Source: Paraburkholderia sp. SG-MS1 (GTDB taxonomy: Bacteria; Pseudomonadota; Gammaproteobacteria; Burkholderiales; Burkholderiaceae). From it: DNA of 64,000 nucleotides. The translations under genes and the position numbers were made by a program. Under the pieces are notes generated by a model that was not told where the DNA came from, made no database searches, and was given only the letters and a program-made list of their open reading frames with translations. Position 1 is the first letter of the stretch. The number at the start of each line of letters is the position of its first letter. Shown here one piece after another: positions 33,900 through 42,844 of this stretch. Location of the stretch: NCBI RefSeq assembly GCF_012275575.1, contig NZ_NPIH01000286.1:129419-193418 (forward strand), given 5' to 3'.

Positions 33900-34583
33900 A
33901 TGAACACCAACAGACTGGTAGTGCGGCCGGTGGCAACGCTGCGTCAGCAAGTGATCGACGGTTTGCGCGCATGCATTAGCGACTTGACCTTCAAGCCGGG
34001 CGACCGGTTGATCGAGCGCGAGTTGTGCGAAATGCTTGGCGTGAGCCGTACGCTCGTTCGTGAGGCACTGAGCCAACTGGTGGCCGAGGGGCTTGTGCAG
34101 ATCATTCCGCATAAAGGCCCGATCGTCTCAGTGATGACAGGAGAGGAGGCAAGAGGCCTCTATGAAGTGCGTGGGGTCCTCGAGGCGCTCGCGGGCAGGC
34201 AGTTCACCGAGCGGGCGACGGACAATCAGCGTGTCGCGCTGAAGCAGGCGTTGAACGAACTCGCGTCGATACGGGACATGCGCGGTGAGGAGGTCACCAT
34301 GCTCTTCCTGAAACAGAAGGCACGGTTCTATGACGTGATACTCGAGGGCGCCGGCAACCCGGTACTCACGGAGATGCTACGTCTCGTCCATACGCGAGTC
34401 ATGATGCTGCGCGCGACGACGCTGTCGCAGGAAGGGCGCCTCCCGCAAAGCTATGACGAAATTGCTACGATCGTCGACGCGGTCATGCGCAACGACGCCG
34501 ACGCAGCCGCGGCGGCGTGCAAGCGCCATGTCGAACAAGCTGAACGGCTTGCTGTCGAAGTGCTCGCCGTGGCGGCCAACTAG
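33900..34583 (+). CDS. GntR-family (FCD domain) transcriptional regulator
   Basis: A 227-residue GntR regulator with an N-terminal winged helix (FKPGDRLIERELCEMLGVSRT, followed by VREALSQLVAEGLV, about residues 28-65) and an all-helical FCD ligand domain. FCD domains bind small carboxylates, usually through a metal. It is divergent from the 33762-to-18645 catabolic cluster and upstream of an MFS transporter, an NCS2 permease and porins. This position, with repeated ATTGTATTAC-type sites on both sides, makes it the probable regulator of the entire uptake and degradation set. GATGGAATGAAC precedes the start. Confidence 0.9.
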   Translation: MNTNRLVVRPVATLRQQVIDGLRACISDLTFKPGDRLIERELCEMLGVSRTLVREALSQLVAEGLVQIIPHKGPIVSVMTGEEARGLYEVRGVLEALAGRQFTERATDNQRVALKQALNELASIRDMRGEEVTMLFLKQKARFYDVILEGAGNPVLTEMLRLVHTRVMMLRATTLSQEGRLPQSYDEIATIVDAVMRNDADAAAAACKRHVEQAERLAVEVLAVAAN

Positions 34584-35007
34584 GTCAACGACACACGCCG
34601 CGCGTCTGCCGCTTTCCTTCGTGCCCGAAGCGTCAGGCAGGAACTGAAATTTTTTCGCCGCGCGGCGTGTCCCCTTCCAGCCCGCGCCAGTCCTGTCCGA
34701 CCAGCGGCTTGCAACGCCACGCAGTTTTCCTGCTCATTCGCGTCTTCATCGCTTTCCCAGCGGGCCTTTCGGCCCCGGCTCCCCGCCCCATGCGGGCGGT
34801 GTGAATCGCCCGTTCCTTCTTGTCTCCCCTTAGGACGCCATGCTATGGCGCCCATGCACTGCCTAGAGAATTGTTAGACAGTAATACAATAATCCGTATT
34901 GCAATCTAATTGCATTACGCTATACTGCGCCGAATGATGAATCGGGCATACGATCCGTGTCGGGCAAGTCGCTCGCCTTTGCGGCAGAAAATCAGGAGAC
35001 AGGAACG
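34584..35007. other. Intergenic region after the GntR gene: inverted repeats and operator-like sites, no gene
   Basis: No credible coding sequence was found in these 424 bases. They hold a 12-bp perfect inverted repeat, ACACGCCGCGCG (34593-34604) with CGCGCGGCGTGT (34659-34670), and a small hairpin GGGCC-TTTC-GGCCC (34762-34775). The AT-rich end carries the repeat cluster at 34881-34918 ahead of the MFS gene. The hairpins may end GntR transcription, and the AT-rich end is the likely promoter for the transporter genes. Confidence 0.5.
34881..34918. promoter_or_regulatory. Triple ATTGYATTAC-type operator cluster upstream of the MFS transporter
   Basis: Three related 10-mers are packed together: GTAATACAAT (34881-34890), GTATTGCAAT (34896-34905) and ATTGCATTAC (34909-34918). 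The outer two form an inverted repeat with one mismatch. The first is the exact complement of the site at 33845-33854. They stand 90-127 bases upstream of the transporter start, where a repressor or activator of that promoter would bind. GntR is the obvious candidate. Confidence 0.55.
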
Positions 35008-36306
35008 ATGGGTATAACCCAAGGCGCCAAGGCGGCGTCGGCGGCTTCGGCCGAGCCGCAGGGACTCGGGTTGTCGCGCTATCAGTGGCTGGCGCTGATT
35101 TCGGCGTTCCTCGGCTGGATGTTCGACTCGATGGACCTGAATCTCTTCACGCTCGTACTCGTGCCGAGCGTCGGCCAGCTGTTGCACAGCACGGACGCTA
35201 CCGAAATCAGCAAGATCGGCAGCTATATCATTTCGGGCAAGCTGCTCACGTGGGGCATCGGCGGGGTGCTGTTCGGCGTGGCCGCGGACCGCTTTGGCCG
35301 CTCGCGCGTCATGGGCTGGACCATCGTCATCTACGCGGCCTTCACCCTGCTGAGCGCATTTTCGAGGACGTGGCCCCAGCTTGCCATCGCACAGGCGCTG
35401 GCCGGTTTCGGCATCGGCGGCGAATGGGCGGCAGGGGCCGCGCTCGTGGCCGAATCGTGGCCCGGCCGGCAACGCGCCCGCGCCATGCAGATCATGCAGA
35501 TGGCGTTCGCGTTTGGCTTTCTCGCGGCGGCGCTCGACAACCTGCTGCTCGGCCGCTTCGGCTGGCGCGTCGTACTCGGCGTGGGCGCGGCGCCCGCGCT
35601 CGTCACGATACTCGTGCGCCGCTTCGTGCCTGAGCCCCGACGCTGGGTGCAAGTGCGCGACAGCGTCATCGCCGAATCGGCAATGCAAACTTTCACCGCC
35701 ATCTTCGCGCCCGGACTACGCCGCAAGACGATCATCGGCGTGATCGTGTCGTCGGCCGCGATGCTGGGCTGCTGGGGCGGTCTCACGTTCCTGCCGAGCT
35801 GGATTCATCAGCTGTCGGTTGTAGCCGCCGATCAGCGCGACATCAGCGGAACGGTCAGCTACGCGTTCATTCTCATGATGATCGGCGCGACGCTCGGTTA
35901 CCTCACGCTGATCTGGATGCTCGATGCGCTCGGCCGCCGGATGTCGTACTTCATCTTTTCGGCAGGGTCGCTCGTGGTGTCGCTCGTGCTGTTCACGACG
36001 GTGCATGACATCAGTCGAGTGCTGTGGCTCATGCCGGTCTACGGTTACTTCGTCATTGGCGCGTTCGGCACGTTTGCCGCTTATTTGCCTGAGCTTTTTC
36101 CGACCCGTGTGCGTGCGACAGGGCAGGGCTTCTGCTGGAACATGGCCCGCGCGCTGACGAGTATCGGTCCGATCGCCGGCAATGCGGTGGTCGCGAAGTT
36201 TGGTTCGTTTCCAGCGGCATCGGCGGCGGTATCGCTGCTCTTCATCGTTGGCATGGTGTCGATCTGGTTCGGTCCCGAAACAAAGGGCGTTCCGCTCGAC
36301 AATTAA
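35008..36306 (+). CDS. MFS transporter (organic/aromatic acid type)
   Basis: A 432-residue twelve-helix carrier of the major facilitator superfamily. Helix 1 carries GWMFDSMDLNLF, a pattern shared by sialic-acid/aromatic-acid symporters, and the loop 2/3 motif is GVAADRFGRSR. PELFPTRVRATGQGF is the conserved loop before helix 11. The start at 35008 is the ATG preceded by CAGGAGACAGGAACG; a GTG at 34957 opens the same frame but is unlikely. It would take up the substrate or a co-substrate of the UbiD/molybdenum hydroxylase pathway, judging from the operators it shares with the GntR region. Confidence 0.85.
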   Translation: MGITQGAKAASAASAEPQGLGLSRYQWLALISAFLGWMFDSMDLNLFTLVLVPSVGQLLHSTDATEISKIGSYIISGKLLTWGIGGVLFGVAADRFGRSRVMGWTIVIYAAFTLLSAFSRTWPQLAIAQALAGFGIGGEWAAGAALVAESWPGRQRARAMQIMQMAFAFGFLAAALDNLLLGRFGWRVVLGVGAAPALVTILVRRFVPEPRRWVQVRDSVIAESAMQTFTAIFAPGLRRKTIIGVIVSSAAMLGCWGGLTFLPSWIHQLSVVAADQRDISGTVSYAFILMMIGATLGYLTLIWMLDALGRRMSYFIFSAGSLVVSLVLFTTVHDISRVLWLMPVYGYFVIGAFGTFAAYLPELFPTRVRATGQGFCWNMARALTSIGPIAGNAVVAKFGSFPAASAAVSLLFIVGMVSIWFGPETKGVPLDN

Positions 36307-36444
36307 GGATGACTGAAGACAGGTCGGCGGGCGATGCGTCCGCGCCGGCGATACACATGTTTCCTTCCTGCGATGACGCTTGAAGGGAAAGGGAGCGCCA
36401 CGGCAGCCCGCCGCGTCGCTAGCGAGGATTTCGTTTTTGGTCTA

Positions 36445-37863
36445 ATGGAACACACCTTGAGCACAGACACGCCGAAATCCGGCGCTTCAATCCCGGAGGC
36501 CACCGCAGAGAATCGGTCCGCGCGCGTCTTCGATGTCGGAATCAACGAGCGGCTGCCACTCTCGCAACTGGCGGTCCTTGCGCTGCAGAACGTTTTTGGA
36601 ATGACGGGCATGTTTGTGTTCCCGGGACTTCTCGGCCGTGCCTTTCATTTGTCCGATCCCGAGATCGCGTACCTGTACGGGATGACCTTTATGGCGTGCG
36701 GGATTATCACGATTCTGCAATCGGTGCTGCTGCTGCGCCTGCCGATCGCGCAGGGTCCCTATGCAGGCAGCTTCGGGGCGCTCCTGACTGTCGGTCATTT
36801 GCAGTCGGGCGGCCTCGGTACGGCATTCGGGTCGTTCTTCGTCGCCTCGCTGATCTGGTGCCTCCTTACGGTGCCGATCCGCGGACGCAGCGTGGCGGGC
36901 ATGTTCGCGCGGCATTTGCGCCTGCCTGTCATCTCCGGGATGATCGTCATGCTGATCGTGGTGCAGATCGCCAGCGTCGCGCTGCCGACCTGGATTGGCA
37001 GCCCTAAAAGCCCCGGCTTTCCGGTCGTGAACCTGCTTTCCGGCGCGGTTTCAGTGGCCGGTATCGTTTTCGCGATGCTGTGGGGCGGCCGCCGCCTGCG
37101 GCGCGTTGCGATCCTGCTCGGCCTCGCGCTCGGCACGCTGGCCTACACGCTGTTCGAGCCGGTTTCGTTCGCGGCGGTGGTCGCCGCGCCGCTTGTCGTC
37201 GAGCCGCGCATCTTTCCGTTCGGCTTCGGTGTGCGCATGGATCTCGTTGCGGTGTTCCTGCTCGTGCTGATTCCGGCGGGCATGGGTTCGATGGCCCTCT
37301 ATCAGACAGTCGCCGATTGGGGCAAACAGACGCTGAGTCCGGGCCGCATGTCCGAAGGGCTGTTCGGCGTCGCGCTCGGCTCGGTCGTCGCGGCAGTGTG
37401 GGGTGGCTTCAGCACGATCGCATATCCGGACAACATCGGCATTCTGCGCGCGACGCGCGTCGGGTCGCGCTTCGTGACGCTTGCTGCGGGCATCCTCCTG
37501 ATCGTACTCGGCGGCTGCGTGAAGTTCGACATGCTGCTCGTCGTCGTGCCGATTCCGGTGATCTCGGCCGCCGCGACGCTGCTGTTCGGTATCGTCTTCA
37601 TGCACGGCGTACACATTCTCTCGCACGTCGAGTGGAACGACCGGCGGCTGATCGCGTCGGGGCTCGCGTTTCTTATTGGCCTCGGCGGTCTTTTCATCTC
37701 ACCCGAAGTCCTCCATGCGATGCCGCTGATGCTCCAGCTCGTGTTTCAGCAGCCGGTGATTTCCGGCGGTCTCACGCTCGTCGTCCTGCACTCCCTGCTT
37801 TGCTCGAAGCAGCAGCCGAGCCCGCCGTCGGCCGCGCCTTCCCGCGCGCAGAACCGGGCTTAG
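36445..37863 (+). CDS. NCS2-family nucleobase/heterocycle:cation symporter
   Basis: About 472 residues with fourteen predicted helices, of the uracil/xanthine (NCS2) permease family: ALQNVFGMTGMFVFPGLLG near the N-terminus, QGPYAGSFGALL in helix 3 and the TM8/TM10 region around YPDNIGILRATRVGSR. The residues at the usual substrate-contact positions of TM8 and TM10 are not the canonical E and Q pattern that I can identify with certainty, so the cargo may not be a classic nucleobase. Several in-frame starts exist (36334, 36373, 36445) and none has a strong ribosome-binding site; 36445 gives the normal length. Its presence beside a xanthine-dehydrogenase-like hydroxylase hints at an N-heterocyclic substrate. 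Confidence 0.8.
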   Translation: MEHTLSTDTPKSGASIPEATAENRSARVFDVGINERLPLSQLAVLALQNVFGMTGMFVFPGLLGRAFHLSDPEIAYLYGMTFMACGIITILQSVLLLRLPIAQGPYAGSFGALLTVGHLQSGGLGTAFGSFFVASLIWCLLTVPIRGRSVAGMFARHLRLPVISGMIVMLIVVQIASVALPTWIGSPKSPGFPVVNLLSGAVSVAGIVFAMLWGGRRLRRVAILLGLALGTLAYTLFEPVSFAAVVAAPLVVEPRIFPFGFGVRMDLVAVFLLVLIPAGMGSMALYQTVADWGKQTLSPGRMSEGLFGVALGSVVAAVWGGFSTIAYPDNIGILRATRVGSRFVTLAAGILLIVLGGCVKFDMLLVVVPIPVISAAATLLFGIVFMHGVHILSHVEWNDRRLIASGLAFLIGLGGLFISPEVLHAMPLMLQLVFQQPVISGGLTLVVLHSLLCSKQQPSPPSAAPSRAQNRA

Positions 37864-38094
37864 GCAAGTCGTGAAGCATAGTCAGGCGGGGGCGTTCGGA
37901 TTTTTCGACGCACTGTAATTTCTGAAGATCGTGTGCAGGCATCGAGGGAAGCTCTGCAATATATATTTAATAGTTGGTACTACATATCAATAAACATTGC
38001 TGGCGTTAGGCGCGCAATCTGGCACATGCCAACGTGTGTGAAGGCGCCCCGCTTCGCAGTCTTGAAGCCAGAGTTTGGAAGGCGGGAGACATAG

Positions 38095-39138
38095 ATGAAA
38101 ATAAAGATGGGGATGAAAGCGCTGGTGCTTGGCGCAACTCTGTTCGCTGAGGGAGCGCATGCGCAATCGAGCGTGCAGCTCTACGGGCTTCTCGATGCGT
38201 TCGTCGGCTACAAGAAGCCGATGAACGGTCAGTCGAGCGTGATCGCGGGCAACGGCGGCATGACGGCACCGTACTTTGGACTACGCGGGTCGGAGGATAT
38301 CGGCGGCGGCACGAAGGTCATTTTTGACCTCGAAGGCTATTTCAACATCCAGAACGGCTCGATGGGCCGCACTGGTTTTCCGCACGACGGTCTGTTCTCG
38401 CGTAACGCGTACGTTGGGGTGAGCGGTCGGTACGGTACGGCGACGGCCGGCCTGATTCCGCCGCTCTTGTGGTTCTCGACAATTACATTCAACCCCTTTT
38501 GGAACTCATTCGTGTTCTCGCCGATCGTGCTGCACAGCTACGTCGGCGTGAATGGCCAAGGCGTATTCGGCAATGCGGGCGAGTGGTGGAACGCCGTGTA
38601 TTACGCGTCGCCGTCGTTCGACGGCATCGTCGGCCGCGCCATGTACTCGTTCGGCAACGATCCGGGCCACCTCGGCCAGAACAAGTGGACTGGCCAGGTC
38701 TCATACAACAACGGCGGTTTCGCGACGTCCGTTGTGTACCAGCAGATCAAATACAGTCTGAACGCCGGCGACCTCGGCACCGTGCTACCGGGACTGAAGA
38801 CGCAGTCGGTGGCGAACCTCGGGGTGTCGTACGACCTGAACTACGTGAAATTGTACGGCCAGTACCAGCACATCTGGGATTCGATCTCGAATGGCGACGT
38901 CGGCATCGATACCGGCCAGATCGGCTTCTCGATTCCAGTGGGCGTCGGCAGGATTCTTGGCTCGGACGCGTATTCAAAGAGCCGCGGCCATAGCTCGGTT
39001 TATCGCAACAGCTGGGCGCTCTCGTATGACTATCCGCTGTCGAAGCGCACCGACGTCTATGCGGCAGTACTGTCCGATCGCGCGAGCAGGATGTCGAGCG
39101 GCACCACGATCGGCGGCGGTCTGCGCACGCAGTTCTGA
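38095..39138 (+). CDS. Gram-negative porin, Burkholderia general porin type
   Basis: A 347-residue outer-membrane beta-barrel. The signal peptide ends at GAHA before QSSVQLYGLLDAFVGY, the signature of Burkholderia OpcP/OmpC-like porins. The chain consists of alternating strands rich in aromatic residues and ends in Phe (TQF), as needed for BAM-dependent insertion. GGCGGGAGACATAG provides a ribosome-binding site. The 231-base upstream gap is AT-rich near 37955-38000 and probably contains the promoter. It follows two inner-membrane transporter genes, so it likely provides outer-membrane entry for the same compound. Confidence 0.92.
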   Translation: MKIKMGMKALVLGATLFAEGAHAQSSVQLYGLLDAFVGYKKPMNGQSSVIAGNGGMTAPYFGLRGSEDIGGGTKVIFDLEGYFNIQNGSMGRTGFPHDGLFSRNAYVGVSGRYGTATAGLIPPLLWFSTITFNPFWNSFVFSPIVLHSYVGVNGQGVFGNAGEWWNAVYYASPSFDGIVGRAMYSFGNDPGHLGQNKWTGQVSYNNGGFATSVVYQQIKYSLNAGDLGTVLPGLKTQSVANLGVSYDLNYVKLYGQYQHIWDSISNGDVGIDTGQIGFSIPVGVGRILGSDAYSKSRGHSSVYRNSWALSYDYPLSKRTDVYAAVLSDRASRMSSGTTIGGGLRTQF

Positions 39139-39331
39139 CCGAACACCAGTGCCGACGACGCGCGCGATCCGCTGATTCAACGCCACGAGCGCGCCGCGGG
39201 CGCGCGCAATGGCAACTCGTCGCACGCAGTTCGAACTCGGCCTTCGTGCAATCCACGGTTGACGGTCCGGGGAAGTGCAGCGCACCGCACATCCCTCGCC
39301 CCACGAATTTAACGATGTCAATGGAGGAGAT

Positions 39332-40423
39332 ATGTTTGAAATTGGAGGAGCACGTAGCGGTGCGCGCAGGATCGGTCTGAGGCGCTCGCTGGCCGCAATG
39401 ACCTTGTTGGGGCTTTCAGGCGGCGCCGCTCACGCGCAAAGCAGCGTGACGTTGTATGGCTCGCTGGACGGCGGCCTGCGCAATGTCGTGAACGGCACGA
39501 AGGCAGGTGGTGCGGCGCTGACGATGGCATCGAACGGCGTCTACAAATCGAATCGCTGGGGTTTTCTCGGCATCGAGGACCTGGGCGGTGGATACTATGT
39601 CCGCTTCAATCTGGAAGCGGGCTACATCCTCTCGACCGGCGCCAACAGCAGCACGACCAACCAGTTGTTTCAGCGTACGTCGACGGTCGGGGTAGGCGGC
39701 CCGTTCGGTCAGGTCAACATAGGCCATCAGTTCACGCTGCAGCACCGGCTGATCAAGGACTTCGAGCCATTCGACCTGCACTATCTGGGCATCACCGAAG
39801 CGGCAGCAATTTCGGGCGGCACCAACGGCCGCGACGACAACGCTATCCACTATCACGGCGACTTCGGCCCATGGACGGCGCGCGCGGTCTACGCACCGGG
39901 CGGCGTAGCAGGCAGCCTCGCCAGCGGTACCATGCTCGCGGGCGGTGTGAACTACCACACCAGGCTGTTCAGGTTCGGCGCAGGCTACACGCATCGCTCG
40001 AATCCGTTTTCGGCCACATCAAGCGCGTATTTTGCAAACAATCAATACACCGCGGGTGGTGCCGTGACGCTCGGTCCCGTTGATCTGATGGGCGGCTATT
40101 CGCTCGCAACACAAGCGGTTCCCTCCACTGTGCACGGCGAAACGCGCAATCAATATCTGTGGGGGGGCTTCCGCTATCACGCAACGTCGGTCTTCAACGT
40201 CACGGGCGCTTATTACGACGACAAGAACACGACGGCCGGCGTCGATGGAAGAAAGGGTGTCGCCATTCTGGGCATCAACTATGTGCTGTCGAAAAGCACC
40301 GAGCTTTACGCCGATATCGACTACACGCATTTCACCGGTGGCTACGTGACCAATGCAACACTGAACCCGTCCGGGCATGACAAACAGACAGGCGTCTCGT
40401 TCGGTATGAACCACTTTTTCTAG
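39332..40423 (+). CDS. Gram-negative porin, second copy
   Basis: A 363-residue porin with signal peptide ending GGAAHA and mature start QSSVTLYGSLDGGLRNV. The gene ends in a C-terminal Phe (NHFF). It belongs to the same family as the porin at 38095 but is not its close duplicate; it is more like the porin at 61901 (shared GGSVVTM/GGAALTM and SNGYYKSN-type blocks near the N-terminus). GGAGGAG lies directly before the chosen ATG at 39332, while nineteen extra codons upstream are unsupported. A strong stem-loop follows at 40471. Confidence 0.92.
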   Translation: MFEIGGARSGARRIGLRRSLAAMTLLGLSGGAAHAQSSVTLYGSLDGGLRNVVNGTKAGGAALTMASNGVYKSNRWGFLGIEDLGGGYYVRFNLEAGYILSTGANSSTTNQLFQRTSTVGVGGPFGQVNIGHQFTLQHRLIKDFEPFDLHYLGITEAAAISGGTNGRDDNAIHYHGDFGPWTARAVYAPGGVAGSLASGTMLAGGVNYHTRLFRFGAGYTHRSNPFSATSSAYFANNQYTAGGAVTLGPVDLMGGYSLATQAVPSTVHGETRNQYLWGGFRYHATSVFNVTGAYYDDKNTTAGVDGRKGVAILGINYVLSKSTELYADIDYTHFTGGYVTNATLNPSGHDKQTGVSFGMNHFF

Positions 40424-40470
40424 GGCGCGCCACCCGTGCTGGACGCGTGGAAGGCAGGCGGCGAATACCG

Positions 40471-40495
40471 GCGAGCCCGTGCAACACGGGCTCGC
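40471..40495 (+). terminator. Stem-loop downstream of the porin gene
   Basis: GCGAGCCCGTG (40471-40481) and CACGGGCTCGC (40485-40495) form a perfect 11-bp stem with a CAA loop, 48 bases after the porin stop. The stem is strong enough to end transcription or protect the 3' end of the porin mRNA. No run of T follows, so a classical intrinsic terminator is not fully met. Confidence 0.65.
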
Positions 40496-40683
40496 GGGAT
40501 GCACTTCGACCGTTCGCGAGCGGGTTAAGTCGGCGCCGCAATCGGAGTCGGCTTTAGCAGCGTGCCCTCACGCAAAGCCGGCTTTCGAACAGGAACCGGT
40601 CGCCGTATGGCATCCATGATGCAAAAGCGTATGTCCGCCGAAATGGTCTGCACGCGTTGATGAGTCGACGTACTCTGATCCCA

Positions 40684-41664
40684 TCACCTTGCGATAGTGT
40701 TGGTACCGCGGCCCACTTCTTCCAGCAGCCATTCTTTGAATGCCTGTACCGGCGCATGCTGCTCGCTCTCTTTTCTGTGAACAAGGTAGTACGCCAAATC
40801 GCAGCTCTGAACGTGTTCGAACGGTTTAGCAAGGCGTCCCTCCGCGAGGTCGCGCTCGACCAGCGTCGTCCTTCCGAGCGCGACGCCATTGCCAGATATT
40901 GCCGTCTGAATGACCATCGCGGAATCGTTCAATTGCAGGCCGCGATCCGTTTCGACCGAGTCACGATAGCCCGCGTGCAGCAGCCACGAGCGCCATGTGG
41001 GAAAGACACCAAAACCGCTCATCGACGTGTCATGAATCAAACGGTGATTCTTCAGATCGGACGGCTGCTTCAGGGCATTTGGACCTTCCACGAGCGACGG
41101 ACTACAGACCGGGAAAAATTCGTCACGCAGCAAAAAGGTGGACATGAGGTCCGGCCACGTGCCCGCGCCGTATCTGATGCCGACATCGATGCGCGCGGAG
41201 GTGAAATCGACAAGCTGGCCGCCGGTCTCGATCCGCAGATCGTAATAGGGATGCCGGCGCTGAAACCGATCGACACGCCACAGAAGCCACTTTTCCGCAA
41301 ACGCGGGTGGAACCGTCACCGTGAAAACAATGCGGGATTTACTCGCTTTCAGTCTCTCCACTGCGTTTGAGAGTAAATCGAAGCCGCCTTGCAGATCGGG
41401 AAGCGCGACACGCGCGGCATCCGTGAGCGATAGCCGTGATGGTCCCGAACTGGAACGGTGAAAAAGCTCGATGCCCAGATAGCTTTCGAGGCCGCGAATG
41501 AGTTGTCCGATTGCCGCAGGCGTCACGTTCAACTCCGCAGCGGCGGCCGTGTAACTCAAATGTCTGGCGACCGCTTCGAAGGCGCGCAGGGCGTTAAGGT
41601 TGTTCGGCGCTCGCATCGCTTCTGGTACGCGGGGAAAGTCGAAAACAGAACTGTACCGCGACAT
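40684..41664 (-). CDS. LysR-family transcriptional regulator (GcvA-like)
   Basis: A 326-residue LysR protein of the GcvA branch: NLNALRAFEAVARHLSYTAAAAELNVTPAAIGQLI at the N-terminus (HTH about residues 22-60), then an effector domain with VTVPPAFAEKWLL. Starts at 41664 or 41616 (MRAPNNLN) are both possible; the shorter one matches most family members. It is downstream of, and in the same direction as, the PLP enzyme gene and the SDR gene, and may control them. The gap to the PLP gene is only 75 bases. Confidence 0.87.
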   Translation of the reverse strand: MSRYSSVFDFPRVPEAMRAPNNLNALRAFEAVARHLSYTAAAAELNVTPAAIGQLIRGLESYLGIELFHRSSSGPSRLSLTDAARVALPDLQGGFDLLSNAVERLKASKSRIVFTVTVPPAFAEKWLLWRVDRFQRRHPYYDLRIETGGQLVDFTSARIDVGIRYGAGTWPDLMSTFLLRDEFFPVCSPSLVEGPNALKQPSDLKNHRLIHDTSMSGFGVFPTWRSWLLHAGYRDSVETDRGLQLNDSAMVIQTAISGNGVALGRTTLVERDLAEGRLAKPFEHVQSCDLAYYLVHRKESEQHAPVQAFKEWLLEEVGRGTNTIAR

Positions 41665-41739
41665 TTGCCAGAACGCCCGAGGTAGCGTTCGGCGTGACTC
41701 CGGTCACGATCGAACGCGACGCTCGACTATGCCCATCCA

Positions 41740-42774
41740 TTAGACGGGACCGGCGCCCGCGCGGAAAGCATCCCGATACGCAAATAGCCCGGGCAGTCCG
41801 CCCGTCATGATGAACAGCACGTTCTGGTCACGCTGATAGCGCCCGGACCCGACGTCGGCGAGCAATCCTGCAAACGCCTTGCCGCCGTACACCGGATCGA
41901 TGAAAAGCCCTTCGGTTGAAGCGAGCATTCTCACTGCCGAGACCATGGCCTGCGTCGGGATTCCATAGCCAGAGCCTAAAGAATCGTCGGAAAGATTCAG
42001 GTCGTCCGCGACTATTTCACACTCGGGTCTCATCAGACGCAAAGTCAGATTCGTTTTTTCCAGTGTAATGTTGCGTGAGCGATCCGCGTTGCTGAGCACC
42101 GCGTGGGCGCGAATCCTCGATGGGGCGCCTCCGAGCAAAACTTCGCCTGCAACGAGCCCTGCGTGCATACCGCCACTGCCGTTCGGCACGACGATCTCGT
42201 CAAACACGATGCCGAGGTCTTCCTCCTGAGCGTGAATCTCCCAAGCGCATTTTGCGTAGCCGAGGCACCCGACCGGGCTCGATCCGCCGAGTGGGCAAAC
42301 GTACACGATATGGCCATCGGCGCGCAGTTCTTCTGCACGATTGTTCGCGAACAGTTGAACGTCGGCCGATCCCGGCAGATCATGCACGACCACACCGAGC
42401 AGATCGTTGAGCAAGGTATTGCCATTGTCGATGTAGTCACCGTCCGTGCGGTTCACTGCCCGATTCAGAATGAGTTCGCATCGCAAGCCCGCTTTCGCGG
42501 CGGCGGCGGCCGTCAGCCGCGCATGATTCGACTGCCGTGCGCCGACTGTAATGATCGTGTCAGCATTCCGGCTCAGGGCTTCGCCGACCAGGAACTCGAG
42601 CTTTCGCAGCTTGTTGCCTCCCATTCCCAATCCGGTCAGGTCGTCCCGCTTGACGAAGAGGTTGACCTTCAATTTTTCACTCAGCCGGACTAGTCGCTGT
42701 ATCGGCGTGCGGCCTTCCAGCAAGCGGTACGTCGGAAGCAGACAATTGCCATCCCACGAGAGTTTGTTTTCCAT
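41740..42774 (-). CDS. PLP-dependent enzyme, ACC deaminase/D-cysteine desulfhydrase family
   Basis: A 344-residue fold-type II PLP enzyme. The Schiff-base lysine is Lys55 in GMGGNKLRKLE, followed by TVGARQSNHARLTAAAAA for phosphate and carboxylate contacts. The family includes 1-aminocyclopropane-1-carboxylate deaminase and D-cysteine desulfhydrase; sequence reading alone cannot separate these. ACC deaminase is common in plant-associated Burkholderia relatives and lowers plant ethylene. It carries GSGGMHAGLVAGE and DPVYGGKAFAG, usual for the D-cysteine desulfhydrase side. An alternative ATG lies at 42795. It precedes the LysR gene and follows the SDR gene. Confidence 0.82.
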   Translation of the reverse strand: MENKLSWDGNCLLPTYRLLEGRTPIQRLVRLSEKLKVNLFVKRDDLTGLGMGGNKLRKLEFLVGEALSRNADTIITVGARQSNHARLTAAAAAKAGLRCELILNRAVNRTDGDYIDNGNTLLNDLLGVVVHDLPGSADVQLFANNRAEELRADGHIVYVCPLGGSSPVGCLGYAKCAWEIHAQEEDLGIVFDEIVVPNGSGGMHAGLVAGEVLLGGAPSRIRAHAVLSNADRSRNITLEKTNLTLRLMRPECEIVADDLNLSDDSLGSGYGIPTQAMVSAVRMLASTEGLFIDPVYGGKAFAGLLADVGSGRYQRDQNVLFIMTGGLPGLFAYRDAFRAGAGPV

Positions 42775-42844
42775 AGCCACACCAAGGAGGTTCATCAAGG
42801 TCGTTGCGCTGCAGGACGATCGTCTTGCAGCGCGCCACGGCTGA

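Noticed and set aside
34593..34670. Rho-independent terminator after the GntR gene
   Set aside because: The 12-bp arms are perfect, but a loop of 54 bases and no following T-run make it unlikely; kept only as a described inverted repeat.
38012..38040. Sigma-54 promoter (TGGCAC) before the first porin
   Set aside because: No TTGC element lies at the required spacing.
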